Shown here piece after piece: positions 8,288 through 17,364 of a stretch of 64,000 bases of DNA. Position 1 is the stretch's first letter; each line of letters begins with the position of its first letter. The position numbers and the translations under genes were made by a program. Origin of the DNA: Vibrio hyugaensis (GTDB lineage: Bacteria > Pseudomonadota > Gammaproteobacteria > Enterobacterales > Vibrionaceae); contig NZ_CP025794.1 of NCBI RefSeq assembly GCF_002906655.1, forward strand, positions 2,542,001 through 2,606,000, given 5' to 3'. The notes under the pieces were generated by a model. That model made no database searches, was not told the origin of the DNA, and saw only the letters and a program-made list of their open reading frames with translations.

Positions 8288-10852
8288 TTAGAACAGTTCT
8301 TCTGCACCGCCACTGCCACCAGAGTAGATGCTGTCTTCCAGGCTGTTGCCGACATACTCGGTTGGTTCTGTGCCTTTTTCGAAGTATTCGAACATGGATG
8401 AACCATCAATTTTATGAGTCAGTAGGCCACTATCACGATCGATACGAACTCGAACGATATTGTCTGGAATATTCTTACCTTGTTGAGGCACTCCGTCTAG
8501 TGCAGTACGCATGAAATCAATCCAAGCTGGTTCTGCCGTTTTCGCACCAGATTCTGCACCAGAAATTTGGCCTTTCCCTAGGTTACTGTTCACAGTGGTA
8601 CGGCCTAACGTGCGAGAGTGATCATCAAAACCAACCCATGCGATAGCCACAATACCCGGGCCGTAACCGTTGTACCAAGTGTCTTTTGAGTCGTTGGTTG
8701 TACCGGTTTTGCCACCAATATCACGACGTTCCAATTTTTGCGCTCGCCAGCCGGTACCGTTCCAGCCAGTGCCATCTCGCCAGCTACCACCACCCCAGAT
8801 GTTGCTGTACATCATCTCGCGCATGATGAATGCATTTTGAGCAGAGATAACTTGTTTCGCGTACTGTGGTGTGTCGTTTTCTAGAGCGTTATCAGGGGCA
8901 ATGTTTTCCGTTGTTACATCTTGCTCACCAAATTCGGCTGCAAACTTGTCTTCAGGTTGTACTGGCATTTGAGGACAGTCGTGCTGACAAATCACTTTTG
9001 GGTTTGCCTTAAACAGTACTTCACCAAATGAGTTTTCTACGTGGTCAATGTAAAACGGTTCTACGTAGTAGCCGCCATTTGCAAACACAGAGTAGCCTTG
9101 CGCGACTTTCATTGGTGTTAAGCTACCAGCACCCAATGCGATAGTCTCTGAGCGAGGCACTTGGTCAATATCAAACCCAAAGCGAGTTAAGTATTCACGT
9201 GTTTCGTCCAAGCCCACTTCACGCAGTGTACGAACTGCCATTACGTTTTTCGACTGCGCTAAACCGATACGTAGGCGAGTAGGGCCAACGTAAGTCGGTG
9301 GTGAGTTCTTCGGACGCCATGCCGAACCTGAACCTGCATCCCACTTGTTGATTGGCGCATCGTTTACCAGCGAAGCAAGGGTTAAGCCCTTATTGATTGC
9401 CGCCGAATAGATGAATGGTTTGATACTCGAACCAACCTGACGAATAGACATGGTTGCACGGTTAAACTTGCTATGAACAAAGTTAAAGCCGCCAACTAAA
9501 GACAGGACTGCACCGTTTTCTGGATTCATTGCTACAAACGCAGTATTTGCACTTGGTACTTGGCTTAGTTTCCAGCTTTGAGTTTTTGTGCCTTCTTTAT
9601 CTGTCGAACTGATCTCACGTACCCAGATTTGTTGACCTGTCGCTAAAATTTCTTTGGCTGACTTTGGCGCTCGACCTTGACGTTGGTCTGTTAGGTATTT
9701 ACGAGCCCAATTCATCCCTGTCCAAGTGACAGTTTGTTCTTCGTTATTTTTCACCCAAACCTGCGCGGTTTTGTCATCTACTTTGGTGACAATTGCAGGA
9801 TAGAGCTGACCATAGGTTGGTTGCTTCTTCAGGTGCTTTTCAATTTGTTCTGTATCCCAAGACGTTTCGCCCTCTTTCCACAGCACTTTTTCTGCACCGC
9901 GGTAGCCATGACGTTCATCGTAAGCCAGGATATTGTTGATAGAAGCCGTGTTTGCTGCGTCTTGTAGTTTTGAATCTACCGTCATGTAGATATTCAAACC
10001 TGATGTATAAGCTTGTTCTGCACCGTACTCTTTTACTGCCCATGAACGCGCTAACTCTGCAACGTATGGAGCAGATAGCTCAATTTCAGCGCTGTGGTAG
10101 CGAGCTACAATTGGTTCTGAACGCGCTTCATCGTATTGCTCCTGAGTGATGTATTTCTCATCTAGCATACGCATCAACACCACATTACGACGATTTGTCG
10201 CACGCTCTAACGAGTAAAGAGGGTTCATGGTTGATGGCGCTTTTGGCATGCCTGCCAATGTCGCGATTTCGCTCAGTGTTAGCTCATTTAGACTTTTCCC
10301 AAAGTAGACCTGAGCGGCTGCGCCGAAACCATATGAGCGGTAACCAAGGAAGATCTTATTGACATACAACTCCATGATTTCTTCTTTAGAAAGAAGCTGT
10401 TCAATGTGAATTGCGATGAAGATTTCTTTAATTTTACGCATGATCTTCTTCTCGTTAGATAAGAAGAAATTACGCGCTAGCTGCTGAGTAATAGTACTCG
10501 CACCTTGTTTTGCAGAACCTGACAAAGCAACCACGACTGCTGCACGCGTAATACCGATTGGGTCAATGCCTGGGTGCTCATAAAAACGACTATCTTCGGT
10601 CGCGATCAGCGCATGAATTAAATCTTGTGGAATTTCGTCGTAGGTAACAGGAATTCGACGCTTCTCGCCAAACTGTGCGATCAGTTTCCCGTCTTGACTA
10701 AATACCTGCATAGGTGTTTGTAATTCAACATCTTTTAGTGTTGCAACATCTGGCAATTCAGGCTTCACGTATTGATAGAAGCCAAAAATTGTGGTGACTC
10801 CAAGAATTATGCAAATCAATGTTAAAAATAATAAACGCTTTATGAACTTCAC
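8288..10852 (-). CDS. mrcA: Penicillin-binding protein 1a (bifunctional transglycosylase/transpeptidase)
   Basis: 854 residues, the normal PBP1a length. A short cytoplasmic N-terminus and one membrane anchor (LLFLTLICIILGVTTIFGFY) are followed by the glycosyltransferase domain (ATEDSRFYEHPGID; STITQQLARN), the OB-like insert of PBP1a, and the transpeptidase domain with SxxK in GSSIKPF and KTGTT. It polymerises and cross-links peptidoglycan at the inner membrane. It is divergent from pilMNOPQ across a 177-bp gap, the arrangement seen in many gamma-proteobacteria. Confidence 0.97.
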   Translation of the reverse strand: MKFIKRLLFLTLICIILGVTTIFGFYQYVKPELPDVATLKDVELQTPMQVFSQDGKLIAQFGEKRRIPVTYDEIPQDLIHALIATEDSRFYEHPGIDPIGITRAAVVVALSGSAKQGASTITQQLARNFFLSNEKKIMRKIKEIFIAIHIEQLLSKEEIMELYVNKIFLGYRSYGFGAAAQVYFGKSLNELTLSEIATLAGMPKAPSTMNPLYSLERATNRRNVVLMRMLDEKYITQEQYDEARSEPIVARYHSAEIELSAPYVAELARSWAVKEYGAEQAYTSGLNIYMTVDSKLQDAANTASINNILAYDERHGYRGAEKVLWKEGETSWDTEQIEKHLKKQPTYGQLYPAIVTKVDDKTAQVWVKNNEEQTVTWTGMNWARKYLTDQRQGRAPKSAKEILATGQQIWVREISSTDKEGTKTQSWKLSQVPSANTAFVAMNPENGAVLSLVGGFNFVHSKFNRATMSIRQVGSSIKPFIYSAAINKGLTLASLVNDAPINKWDAGSGSAWRPKNSPPTYVGPTRLRIGLAQSKNVMAVRTLREVGLDETREYLTRFGFDIDQVPRSETIALGAGSLTPMKVAQGYSVFANGGYYVEPFYIDHVENSFGEVLFKANPKVICQHDCPQMPVQPEDKFAAEFGEQDVTTENIAPDNALENDTPQYAKQVISAQNAFIMREMMYSNIWGGGSWRDGTGWNGTGWRAQKLERRDIGGKTGTTNDSKDTWYNGYGPGIVAIAWVGFDDHSRTLGRTTVNSNLGKGQISGAESGAKTAEPAWIDFMRTALDGVPQQGKNIPDNIVRVRIDRDSGLLTHKIDGSSMFEYFEKGTEPTEYVGNSLEDSIYSGGSGGAEELF

Positions 10853-11029
10853 CGGAGAATCCCTGATTGGTTGAGGCTGTGTAACGGCAAACCCTTGTAC
10901 TCTTAGGTCAAAAATTTAGCACATAAGAGATATTAACTCTTATTTGGATGCTAATAACAACCTTTGCACGAAGAAAATTCTCTGGGTGCTCTTTACAGTG
11001 CACACAGGAGTTTCGGAGCGAGAGTAGAG

Positions 11030-12046
11030 ATGGATAAGCTATTAGTTACGGGTATAGATATCGGCCATAACAGCCTCAAAGCCGTGGTACTTAAACCCAA
11101 TGGCAACAGTTATGCCTTACTGGGTTACAAAGAAATAATACTTAAAGAAGGTATTGTCGCTGAAAATAACACCATAAATCATCAAGAAATTGTAAAGACC
11201 CTAAAAGAGATGAAAAAAGACCTCCCTTTTAGGGCTAATCGAGTCGCGATTTCGGTACCTGACAATGCGGTGATCAGCAAAAAACTGCAAATCGAACAAA
11301 GTTTAGAGGAAAGTGAAAAAGAGTTTGCTGTCGTACAGGCTTTTTCTCATCAATCGCCGTTCCCTGTAGAAGAGCTTAGTCTTGATTTTGTATTAGTGGA
11401 ATCTGAAGAGCAAATGCGTGGGACAGAAAGCTATCAAGTTTTTGCAACACGTAAAGACGTGGTGGAAACCCGCGTAGAAGCATTGCAAAAATCTGGTCTA
11501 AAAACCGTGCTGGTGGATGTGCATTCCCAAAGTCTTGGGCATATCTGGAAGTTAACCACTGAACGTTATCCTGACAAAAGCAAATACTGCCTACTGGACA
11601 TCGGGGTATTAAATAGCTCGTTCACTATGTTTACCGAGCAAGGCGAGTTATTCCATAAGGAGTTTGTGTCTGGCACTCGTGCCGCTAGCGGCCTTTTGCA
11701 CGACAACCCGCTTTCTGATGATGCTCAAGTCATGACGGAACAATTCAACCGTCAAGTTGTGGATCGTGTGAAACGTCAAATGCAGCTCTATACCTCTATT
11801 AATGGTTCTCAAGATATTAAAGGTATTTGGCTCTCCGGTGAGGGCGCATCCACTCCGATGTTAGCCGAGGAGCTTTCCAGCCAACTGGCTCTAGAATGTG
11901 AGTTGCTTAACCCACTGGGCTTATTTGAAATGAAAGTTTCTAAGCGCAAGCGCCGAGCCGCGGATTGGCAGCACTTTACCACTGCTGCGGGTTTAGCTGT
12001 ACGTGGTATCCAGTGGTTGGGAGGCAATCATGCTGTATCACATTAA
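11030..12046 (+). CDS. pilM: Type IV pilus assembly protein PilM (actin-like ATPase)
   Basis: 338 residues from MDKLLVTGIDIGHNS. A TTG at 10964 would add 22 residues with no family support, so the ATG at 11030 is preferred. PilM is a cytoplasmic FtsA/actin-like protein that binds the N-terminus of PilN and links the pilus platform to the motor ATPases. The phosphate-binding GIDIGHNSLKAV motif and CLLDIGVLNSS are the actin-fold signatures. First gene of the pilMNOPQ operon; it overlaps pilN by 17 bp. Confidence 0.95.
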   Translation: MDKLLVTGIDIGHNSLKAVVLKPNGNSYALLGYKEIILKEGIVAENNTINHQEIVKTLKEMKKDLPFRANRVAISVPDNAVISKKLQIEQSLEESEKEFAVVQAFSHQSPFPVEELSLDFVLVESEEQMRGTESYQVFATRKDVVETRVEALQKSGLKTVLVDVHSQSLGHIWKLTTERYPDKSKYCLLDIGVLNSSFTMFTEQGELFHKEFVSGTRAASGLLHDNPLSDDAQVMTEQFNRQVVDRVKRQMQLYTSINGSQDIKGIWLSGEGASTPMLAEELSSQLALECELLNPLGLFEMKVSKRKRRAADWQHFTTAAGLAVRGIQWLGGNHAVSH

Positions 12047-12596
12047 CCTACTCCCTTGGCGTGAAAACCTGCGTGAAGAACATCGTCGCCGCTTTATTGG
12101 ATTGATTGTGCTCGGTGCAATTGCAGCGTTAGGGGTGCAATGGGGAATTGGCAAATATTACCAATACCAACAAGACCAACAGCAACAACGTTTGGATTAC
12201 TTAGCTCATTATATCTCTCAATTAGACAAACGCATTGAAGCAATGAAGATTGCAGAACAAGAGCACGGCAAAATCTTAGAACGTTTGAAAATTGTTGAAG
12301 GTCTACAAAACGGACGCAATAAAACCACCGAGTTTATGAACTTGATGCCGTCGGTGATCCCAAATGGTGTTTATGTCGACAAGATAAAAATGAACGACTT
12401 TGAGATTGAAATTTCCGGTATCTCTGACAGCACGCCACGTTTGGCGACCATGTTAGACAACATGGAACGCTCTGCGAAGTTGCTGGATGTCGAAATGCAT
12501 TCAATTGTTCATGGTAAAGCACGTTTTGGTAAAGAGTTCCAAACGTTCAAAGTCTCTTTCATGTTTAAAGAAGCGGGAGGAGAACAACGTGGTTAA
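12030..12596 (+). CDS. pilN: Type IV pilus inner-membrane protein PilN
   Basis: 188 residues from MLYHINLLPWRENLREE. The INLLPWR motif is the conserved PilM-binding tail. One membrane span (about residues 23-42) leads to a coiled-coil region and a periplasmic ferredoxin-like fold. It forms the alignment complex with PilM, PilO and PilP. The start overlaps the end of pilM and the gene overlaps pilO by 8 bp, showing translational coupling. Confidence 0.95.
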   Translation: MLYHINLLPWRENLREEHRRRFIGLIVLGAIAALGVQWGIGKYYQYQQDQQQQRLDYLAHYISQLDKRIEAMKIAEQEHGKILERLKIVEGLQNGRNKTTEFMNLMPSVIPNGVYVDKIKMNDFEIEISGISDSTPRLATMLDNMERSAKLLDVEMHSIVHGKARFGKEFQTFKVSFMFKEAGGEQRG

Positions 12597-13182
12597 TTGG
12601 CAAGATCTCGATATAGATGAAATTGCTGAGTGGCCAGTGCTGCCTCAGTTGGTTGTCATCTTATTAATGATGCTTTTGATCCAAGGCTTTGGCTATTGGT
12701 TCTATCTAAAGCCGGAGGAGGAGCGCTTAAATACGCTGATCCAGGAAGAGCAAACCTTAAAAGTCGCTTTGCGTATCAAGGCCAACAAAGTGGCGGCGTT
12801 ACCGCAATTGCAATCTCAACTTGATGAGCTAACCACGCGCTACGAGTTGTTGCTGCAGCAACTGCCTGCGCAAAAAGAACTAGCGACCATGTTGGCTTCG
12901 GTCAACGAATTGGGGATCGACAATAAGCTGACGTTTACTCGAATTGACTGGGGCGAGAAGCAATCTGAACACTTCCTTTACCGTTTACCACTCAACATCG
13001 AGTTAACAGGAGATTTCCACGACATCGGCCGTTTCTCTCAGGCTATCGCGACGTTACCTCGCATCATCACATTTAAAGACGTGACTTGGCAGCGTGTCAG
13101 CCAAGAAAGTGAAACGTTGCACTTCCGTGTTAGGGCGAATACTTACCAGTTCAAACCAGAGGAAAAGAAAGATGCGAAATAA
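12589..13182 (+). CDS. pilO: Type IV pilus inner-membrane protein PilO
   Basis: 197 residues beginning at GTG 12589 (VNWQDLDIDEIAEWP), with a GGGAGGAG ribosome site just upstream. One membrane segment (LPQLVVILLMMLLIQGFGYWFYL) is followed by a coiled coil and a periplasmic domain that pairs with PilN. Upstream in-frame codons run through pilN and give a non-family extension, so the GTG is taken as start. The stop overlaps the pilP start. Confidence 0.93.
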   Translation: MVNWQDLDIDEIAEWPVLPQLVVILLMMLLIQGFGYWFYLKPEEERLNTLIQEEQTLKVALRIKANKVAALPQLQSQLDELTTRYELLLQQLPAQKELATMLASVNELGIDNKLTFTRIDWGEKQSEHFLYRLPLNIELTGDFHDIGRFSQAIATLPRIITFKDVTWQRVSQESETLHFRVRANTYQFKPEEKKDAK

Positions 13183-13687
13183 ATCTTTGCTGATGGTTTG
13201 CATGGTCACTTTATTAACCGGCTGCCAAGCCAATGATGAGTCACTCACAGGCTTTATTCGTGATGTGGAAAACCAAGCTCGTCGTGATGTCGCCAAACTG
13301 AAACCTGCCGAAGATTATGTGGTGGTGAATTATGAGCCGAAAATCATGCGAGCGCCTTTTGAGTTGCCGAAGGAGGCGACCATTGCGACTCAACCAGTCG
13401 CAAGAGAAGACTGTTGGCAACCACCATCAAGAAAGCGTACTGGCAAATTAGAGCGCTTTCCGCTTGGTCAACTGCGTCTGAAAGGCGTGATGGGAATGGG
13501 CAGTAGCGTGTCCGGGCTAGTCCAAGCGCCCAATGGCACCGTTTATAAAGTAAAGCCGGGACAATATCTAGGGCGTAACAACGGCAAGGTCACCCATGTA
13601 TCCCACAACTATTTATTGATTAATGAAACTCTGCCAGACGGTCTGGGTTGTTGGCAAAAACGCAAAGTTAAGTTGGCGTTGAGATAG
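13172..13687 (+). CDS. pilP: Type IV pilus lipoprotein PilP
   Basis: 171 residues from MRNKSLLMVCMVTLLTGCQA. The signal peptide ends in lipobox LLTGC, so the mature protein is an inner-membrane-anchored lipoprotein. The C-terminal beta-domain (LRLKGVMGMGSSVSGLVQAPNGTVYKVKPGQ...) contacts the N-domains of PilQ and joins the PilNO platform to the secretin. A longer reading frame from 13094 runs through pilO and lacks family support. Confidence 0.95.
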   Translation: MRNKSLLMVCMVTLLTGCQANDESLTGFIRDVENQARRDVAKLKPAEDYVVVNYEPKIMRAPFELPKEATIATQPVAREDCWQPPSRKRTGKLERFPLGQLRLKGVMGMGSSVSGLVQAPNGTVYKVKPGQYLGRNNGKVTHVSHNYLLINETLPDGLGCWQKRKVKLALR

Positions 13688-13718
13688 GCATAGCTGCATT
13701 TATTTTTGATATTGAGTA

Positions 13719-15473
13719 ATGATGAAAATGAGACAAGGATTAACACGCATACCAAGGAAGCTAATAGGGCTCTTCTCTTTTTGGTTGTTTTTACTTTTAG
13801 CCCCTTTCGCTTTCGCGAACGAAGTTCAGTCTAATGCCTTCAAAAGCATTGATTTCCGTACCAATAAAGATAAAGACGCGGTGATAGTGGTTGAGCTTGC
13901 TTCGCCAGCTGCCATAGTGGACATCAAGCGCGTGCAAGAAGGCTTGAGTATCGATTTGCTCAATACGTCAGTTAAAGACGATCAGCTTTATCTTCTTGAT
14001 GTAAAAGACTTCTCTACCGTGGTGGAAAGTGTCGAGATATTTCGTGATACCTCGACAACGCGCCTCGTGGCTTATATTGATGAAGACTATACCCATGATT
14101 ACCGTCTGACAGGGCGATACTTGGAAGTCAAAGTGGGTAAGCTCAAGCCGAACGAAAAGGTGCCAGACAAAAGTATTCTGGAAAAAGAAGGCAAGTTGAT
14201 TTCGATTAACTTCCAAGACATTCCAGTGCGTAACGTTCTGCAACTTATCGCGGATTATAACCAGTTCAACTTAGTTGTTTCTGACTCAGTAGAAGGCAAC
14301 CTCACATTGCGTCTTGATGGTGTGCCTTGGCAGCAAGTACTCGATATCATTCTGCAAGTAAAAGGCTTAGACAAACGCGTGGATGGCAACGTTATTCTGG
14401 TCGCACCAAAAGATGAGTTGGATTTGCGTGAGAAGCAGCAGTTAGAGAAGCAGAAGCTTGAGCAAGAGATGGGAGACCTTTCTTCGGAGATCATCAAAGT
14501 GAACTTTGCGAAAGCCTCTGATATCGCAGAGATGATTAATGGTGAAGGTAATATCAGCATGTTGTCGGACCGCGGCAGTATGACGATTGATGAACGCACC
14601 AATTCTCTGTTGATTCGAGAGCTTCCTAGTAACATTGAAGTGATTCGTGAAATCATAGAGTCTCTCGATATTCCAGTGAAACAGGTTCAGATTGAAGCGC
14701 GTATCGTTACCATCAATGAAGGTAATATGGACGAGCTGGGTGTTCGTTGGGGCTTTACTTCTATTAATGGTAGTCACACGGTGGGTGGTTCTATCGAGAA
14801 TAACCTTGCCACTATCGGCCTTTATGATGGCGGCGGTGGTGACGGCGAAGGTGAAGACGGTGGTGGTAGTGTCGGTATCGATGATTTCCTTAACGTCAAC
14901 TTGGCAGCAACCAGTCCAAATGCAACCAGCCTTGCCTTTCAAGTGGCTAAGCTAGGTTCTGACACCTTATTGGATTTAGAGCTGTCTGCACTACAACAAG
15001 AATCAAAGGCTGAAATCATTTCAAGTCCACGTCTCATTACCACTAACAAAAAACCGGCTTATATAGAGCAAGGTACAGAGATCCCTTACTTAGAGTCGTC
15101 ATCCAGTGGTGCAACTTCTGTGACCTTTAAAAAAGCCGTGCTTAGTTTGAAGGTGACACCGCAGATTACTCCTGACAACCGTTTGGTGCTGGATTTGAGT
15201 GTTACGCAAGATAGACCAGGGCAAGTGGTAAAAACGGGTACTGGTGAGGCGGTAGCGATCGATACTCAACGTATTGGTACTCAAGTGTTAGTGAATAATG
15301 GGGAGACCGTCGTACTCGGCGGTATTTTCCAACATAGTATTACCAACTCCGTCGATAAGGTGCCTTTATTAGGTGATTTACCGCTGTTAGGAGCGCTTTT
15401 CCGCCGAAGTTACGAAAATGTAGGCAAAAGTGAGTTGTTGATTTTTGTTACGCCGAAGGTCGTTATTCAGTAA
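13719..15473 (+). CDS. pilQ: Type IV pilus secretin PilQ
   Basis: 584 residues with a signal peptide ending in PFAFANE. Order: AMIN domain (about 35-135), STN/N0 (ISINFQDIPVRNVLQLIADY, about 160-230), N1 domain, then the secretin core with VPLLGDLPLLGALFR near the end. A Gly/Asp-rich insert (GGGGDGEGEDGGGS) lies before the secretin barrel. It forms the outer-membrane pore for the pilus, in Vibrio also used for DNA uptake. ATGs at 13719 and 13722 are both possible starts. Confidence 0.96.
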   Translation: MMKMRQGLTRIPRKLIGLFSFWLFLLLAPFAFANEVQSNAFKSIDFRTNKDKDAVIVVELASPAAIVDIKRVQEGLSIDLLNTSVKDDQLYLLDVKDFSTVVESVEIFRDTSTTRLVAYIDEDYTHDYRLTGRYLEVKVGKLKPNEKVPDKSILEKEGKLISINFQDIPVRNVLQLIADYNQFNLVVSDSVEGNLTLRLDGVPWQQVLDIILQVKGLDKRVDGNVILVAPKDELDLREKQQLEKQKLEQEMGDLSSEIIKVNFAKASDIAEMINGEGNISMLSDRGSMTIDERTNSLLIRELPSNIEVIREIIESLDIPVKQVQIEARIVTINEGNMDELGVRWGFTSINGSHTVGGSIENNLATIGLYDGGGGDGEGEDGGGSVGIDDFLNVNLAATSPNATSLAFQVAKLGSDTLLDLELSALQQESKAEIISSPRLITTNKKPAYIEQGTEIPYLESSSSGATSVTFKKAVLSLKVTPQITPDNRLVLDLSVTQDRPGQVVKTGTGEAVAIDTQRIGTQVLVNNGETVVLGGIFQHSITNSVDKVPLLGDLPLLGALFRRSYENVGKSELLIFVTPKVVIQ

Positions 15474-15512
15474 GACAGAATCAGCAAAAAAACGATTAGA
15501 TCAAAAATAAAG

Positions 15513-15541
15513 TTGCATTAGTGGCACCATGCTTGGATAAT
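15513..15541 (+). promoter_or_regulatory. Probable sigma-70 promoter for aroK
   Basis: TTGCAT (15513-15518), a 17-bp spacer, then GATAAT (15536-15541) preceded by TTG. It lies 121 bp before aroK. A 9-bp inverted repeat GTGGCACCA (15521-15529) / TGGTGCCAC (15575-15583) has its left arm inside the promoter spacer, a possible operator or leader stem. Confidence 0.5.
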
Positions 15542-15661
15542 TTCGGGTCTTATCACGAATTATCTGTGAGGAATTGGTGCCACAAGCCTTGTGAAACAGC
15601 ACTTTGGCTGTGTTTTCTTGTGGCGATCTTATTGAATTAACGTTGTAAATTACCGCTAAAT

Positions 15662-16180
15662 ATGGCTGAGAAACGTAATATTTTTCTTGTTGGCCCAATG
15701 GGTGCCGGCAAAAGTACAATTGGTAGACATCTAGCACAGCAGCTGCATATGGAGTTCGTGGACTCTGATACAGTGATCGAAGAACGTACCGGTGCAGATA
15801 TCTCTTGGGTTTTTGATGTAGAAGGTGAAGAAGGCTTCCGTAAGCGTGAAGAAACGGTGCTTGAAGACTTAACTCAAGAGCAAGGCATCGTGCTAGCGAC
15901 TGGTGGCGGCTCTGTAATGAGCAAAGAAAACCGCAATCGCCTTTCTGCTCGTGGTGTTGTTGTTTACCTAGAAACAACTATCGAAAAGCAACTTGCACGT
16001 ACAAACCGTGACAAGAAGCGTCCATTACTTCAAACGGACAATCCTCGTGAAGTGTTGGAATCTTTGGCAGGCGAACGTAACCCACTATACGAAGAAGTAG
16101 CGGATTACACAGTTCGTACTGACGATCAGAGTGCAAAAGTGGTAGCCAACCAGATCGTAAAAATGCTAGAAGAGAGATAA
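15662..16180 (+). CDS. aroK: Shikimate kinase I
   Basis: 172 residues. P-loop GPMGAGKST at residues 11-19, shikimate-binding DSD (residues 34-36) and GGGS after the Walker B region, then the LID segment [11 protein letters not shown]. It phosphorylates shikimate in the common aromatic pathway. It starts the aroK-aroB-damX-dam-rpe cluster, a conserved gamma-proteobacterial order, and lies 31 bp before aroB. Confidence 0.97.
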   Translation: MAEKRNIFLVGPMGAGKSTIGRHLAQQLHMEFVDSDTVIEERTGADISWVFDVEGEEGFRKREETVLEDLTQEQGIVLATGGGSVMSKENRNRLSARGVVVYLETTIEKQLARTNRDKKRPLLQTDNPREVLESLAGERNPLYEEVADYTVRTDDQSAKVVANQIVKMLEER

Positions 16181-16211
16181 GCATTTATCTTTTTCAAATT
16201 GGAGCACACCG

Positions 16212-17312
16212 ATGGAACGGATTACGGTCAATCTAGCAGAGCGTAGCTACCCAATCTCTATTGGCGCCGGGTTATTTGAGGACCCGGCGTACCTTTCTCA
16301 AGTTCTCTCAAATAAAAACGCAAATCAGAAGGTTGTCGTGATCAGTAATGTCACGGTCGCGCCTCTGTACGCGGACAAAATTCTTAGTCAACTAAAGCAA
16401 CTTGGCTGTGATGCCTCTTTGCTTGAATTACCCGATGGTGAGCAATACAAAAGCCTAGAAGTATTTAATCAAGTCATGAACTTCCTGCTAGAGGGAAGCT
16501 ATGCACGTGACGTTATGATTATTGCACTGGGCGGTGGCGTGATCGGTGATTTAGTTGGTTTTGCTTCCGCTTGTTATCAACGTGGGGTGGATTTTATTCA
16601 AATCCCGACCACCTTGTTGTCTCAAGTTGATTCTTCAGTTGGTGGTAAAACTGCGGTTAACCATCCGCTGGGCAAAAACATGATTGGTGCCTTCTACCAA
16701 CCTAAAGCCGTAATCATTGATACCAATTGTTTATCAACATTACCAGAGCGTGAGTTTGCAGCTGGTATTGCTGAAGTAATCAAATACGGCATCATTTACG
16801 ATGGTGCGTTTTTCGATTGGCTAGAAGAGAACCTTGACCGCCTCTATACCCTCGAAGAAGAGGCGCTGATTTACGCGATTGCACGTTGTTGTGAAATTAA
16901 AGCGGAAGTCGTTGCTCAAGACGAAAAAGAATCGGGTATCCGTGCGTTACTTAACTTGGGTCATACTTATGGTCATGCTATTGAAGCTGAGCTAGGTTAC
17001 GGCAATTGGTTACATGGTGAAGCCGTTTCTTCTGGCACCGTGATGGCTGCGAAAACGTCACATCTTCGTGGGCTCATTACTCAAGAACAGCTTGATCGTA
17101 TTATTGCGATTCTGCGTCGCGCGAAATTGCCAGTTCACACTCCAGAAAGCATGACTTTTGATGATTTTATGACGCACATGATGCGTGATAAAAAAGTGCT
17201 TTCAGGTCAGCTTCGTTTAGTCTTACCGACGGGGATTGGTAGTGCAGAAGTCATTGCCGACACACCTCAAGATGTGATCAAACAAGCTATCGACTTCGGT
17301 CGCGATATTTAA
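16212..17312 (+). CDS. aroB: 3-dehydroquinate synthase
   Basis: 366 residues. NAD-binding [15 protein letters not shown] and the segment [21 protein letters not shown] are diagnostic. The metal-binding histidines are in [11 protein letters not shown] and [11 protein letters not shown]. It converts DAHP to 3-dehydroquinate. Ribosome site GGAG at 16201-16204. A UUCG-loop hairpin follows the stop. Confidence 0.97.
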   Translation: MERITVNLAERSYPISIGAGLFEDPAYLSQVLSNKNANQKVVVISNVTVAPLYADKILSQLKQLGCDASLLELPDGEQYKSLEVFNQVMNFLLEGSYARDVMIIALGGGVIGDLVGFASACYQRGVDFIQIPTTLLSQVDSSVGGKTAVNHPLGKNMIGAFYQPKAVIIDTNCLSTLPEREFAAGIAEVIKYGIIYDGAFFDWLEENLDRLYTLEEEALIYAIARCCEIKAEVVAQDEKESGIRALLNLGHTYGHAIEAELGYGNWLHGEAVSSGTVMAAKTSHLRGLITQEQLDRIIAILRRAKLPVHTPESMTFDDFMTHMMRDKKVLSGQLRLVLPTGIGSAEVIADTPQDVIKQAIDFGRDI

Positions 17313-17318
17313 CCTTGT

Positions 17319-17345
17319 AATGACGCCTTCGGGCGTCATTCTTGT
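17319..17345 (+). terminator. UUCG-loop hairpin after aroB (attenuating terminator)
   Basis: AATGACGCC-ttcg-GGCGTCATT followed by CTTGTTG. The T-run is poor, so partial read-through to damX is likely. Confidence 0.5.
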
Positions 17346-17364
17346 TGTTTATTAAGGTTATTAG

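Noticed and set aside
14821..14880. Gly/Asp-rich repeat in pilQ as a calcium-binding RTX-like element
   Set aside because: There is no nonapeptide periodicity; it is a flexible insert before the secretin core.
14255..14942. Overlapping minus-strand ORFs of 133 and 166 codons inside pilQ
   Set aside because: They are antisense to a secretin with full domain order, have no ribosome site and no family resemblance.
15501..15977. 158-codon minus-strand ORF over the aroK promoter and 5' half
   Set aside because: It is antisense to aroK, low in recognisable structure and rich in His/Leu/Gln as expected of a shadow frame.
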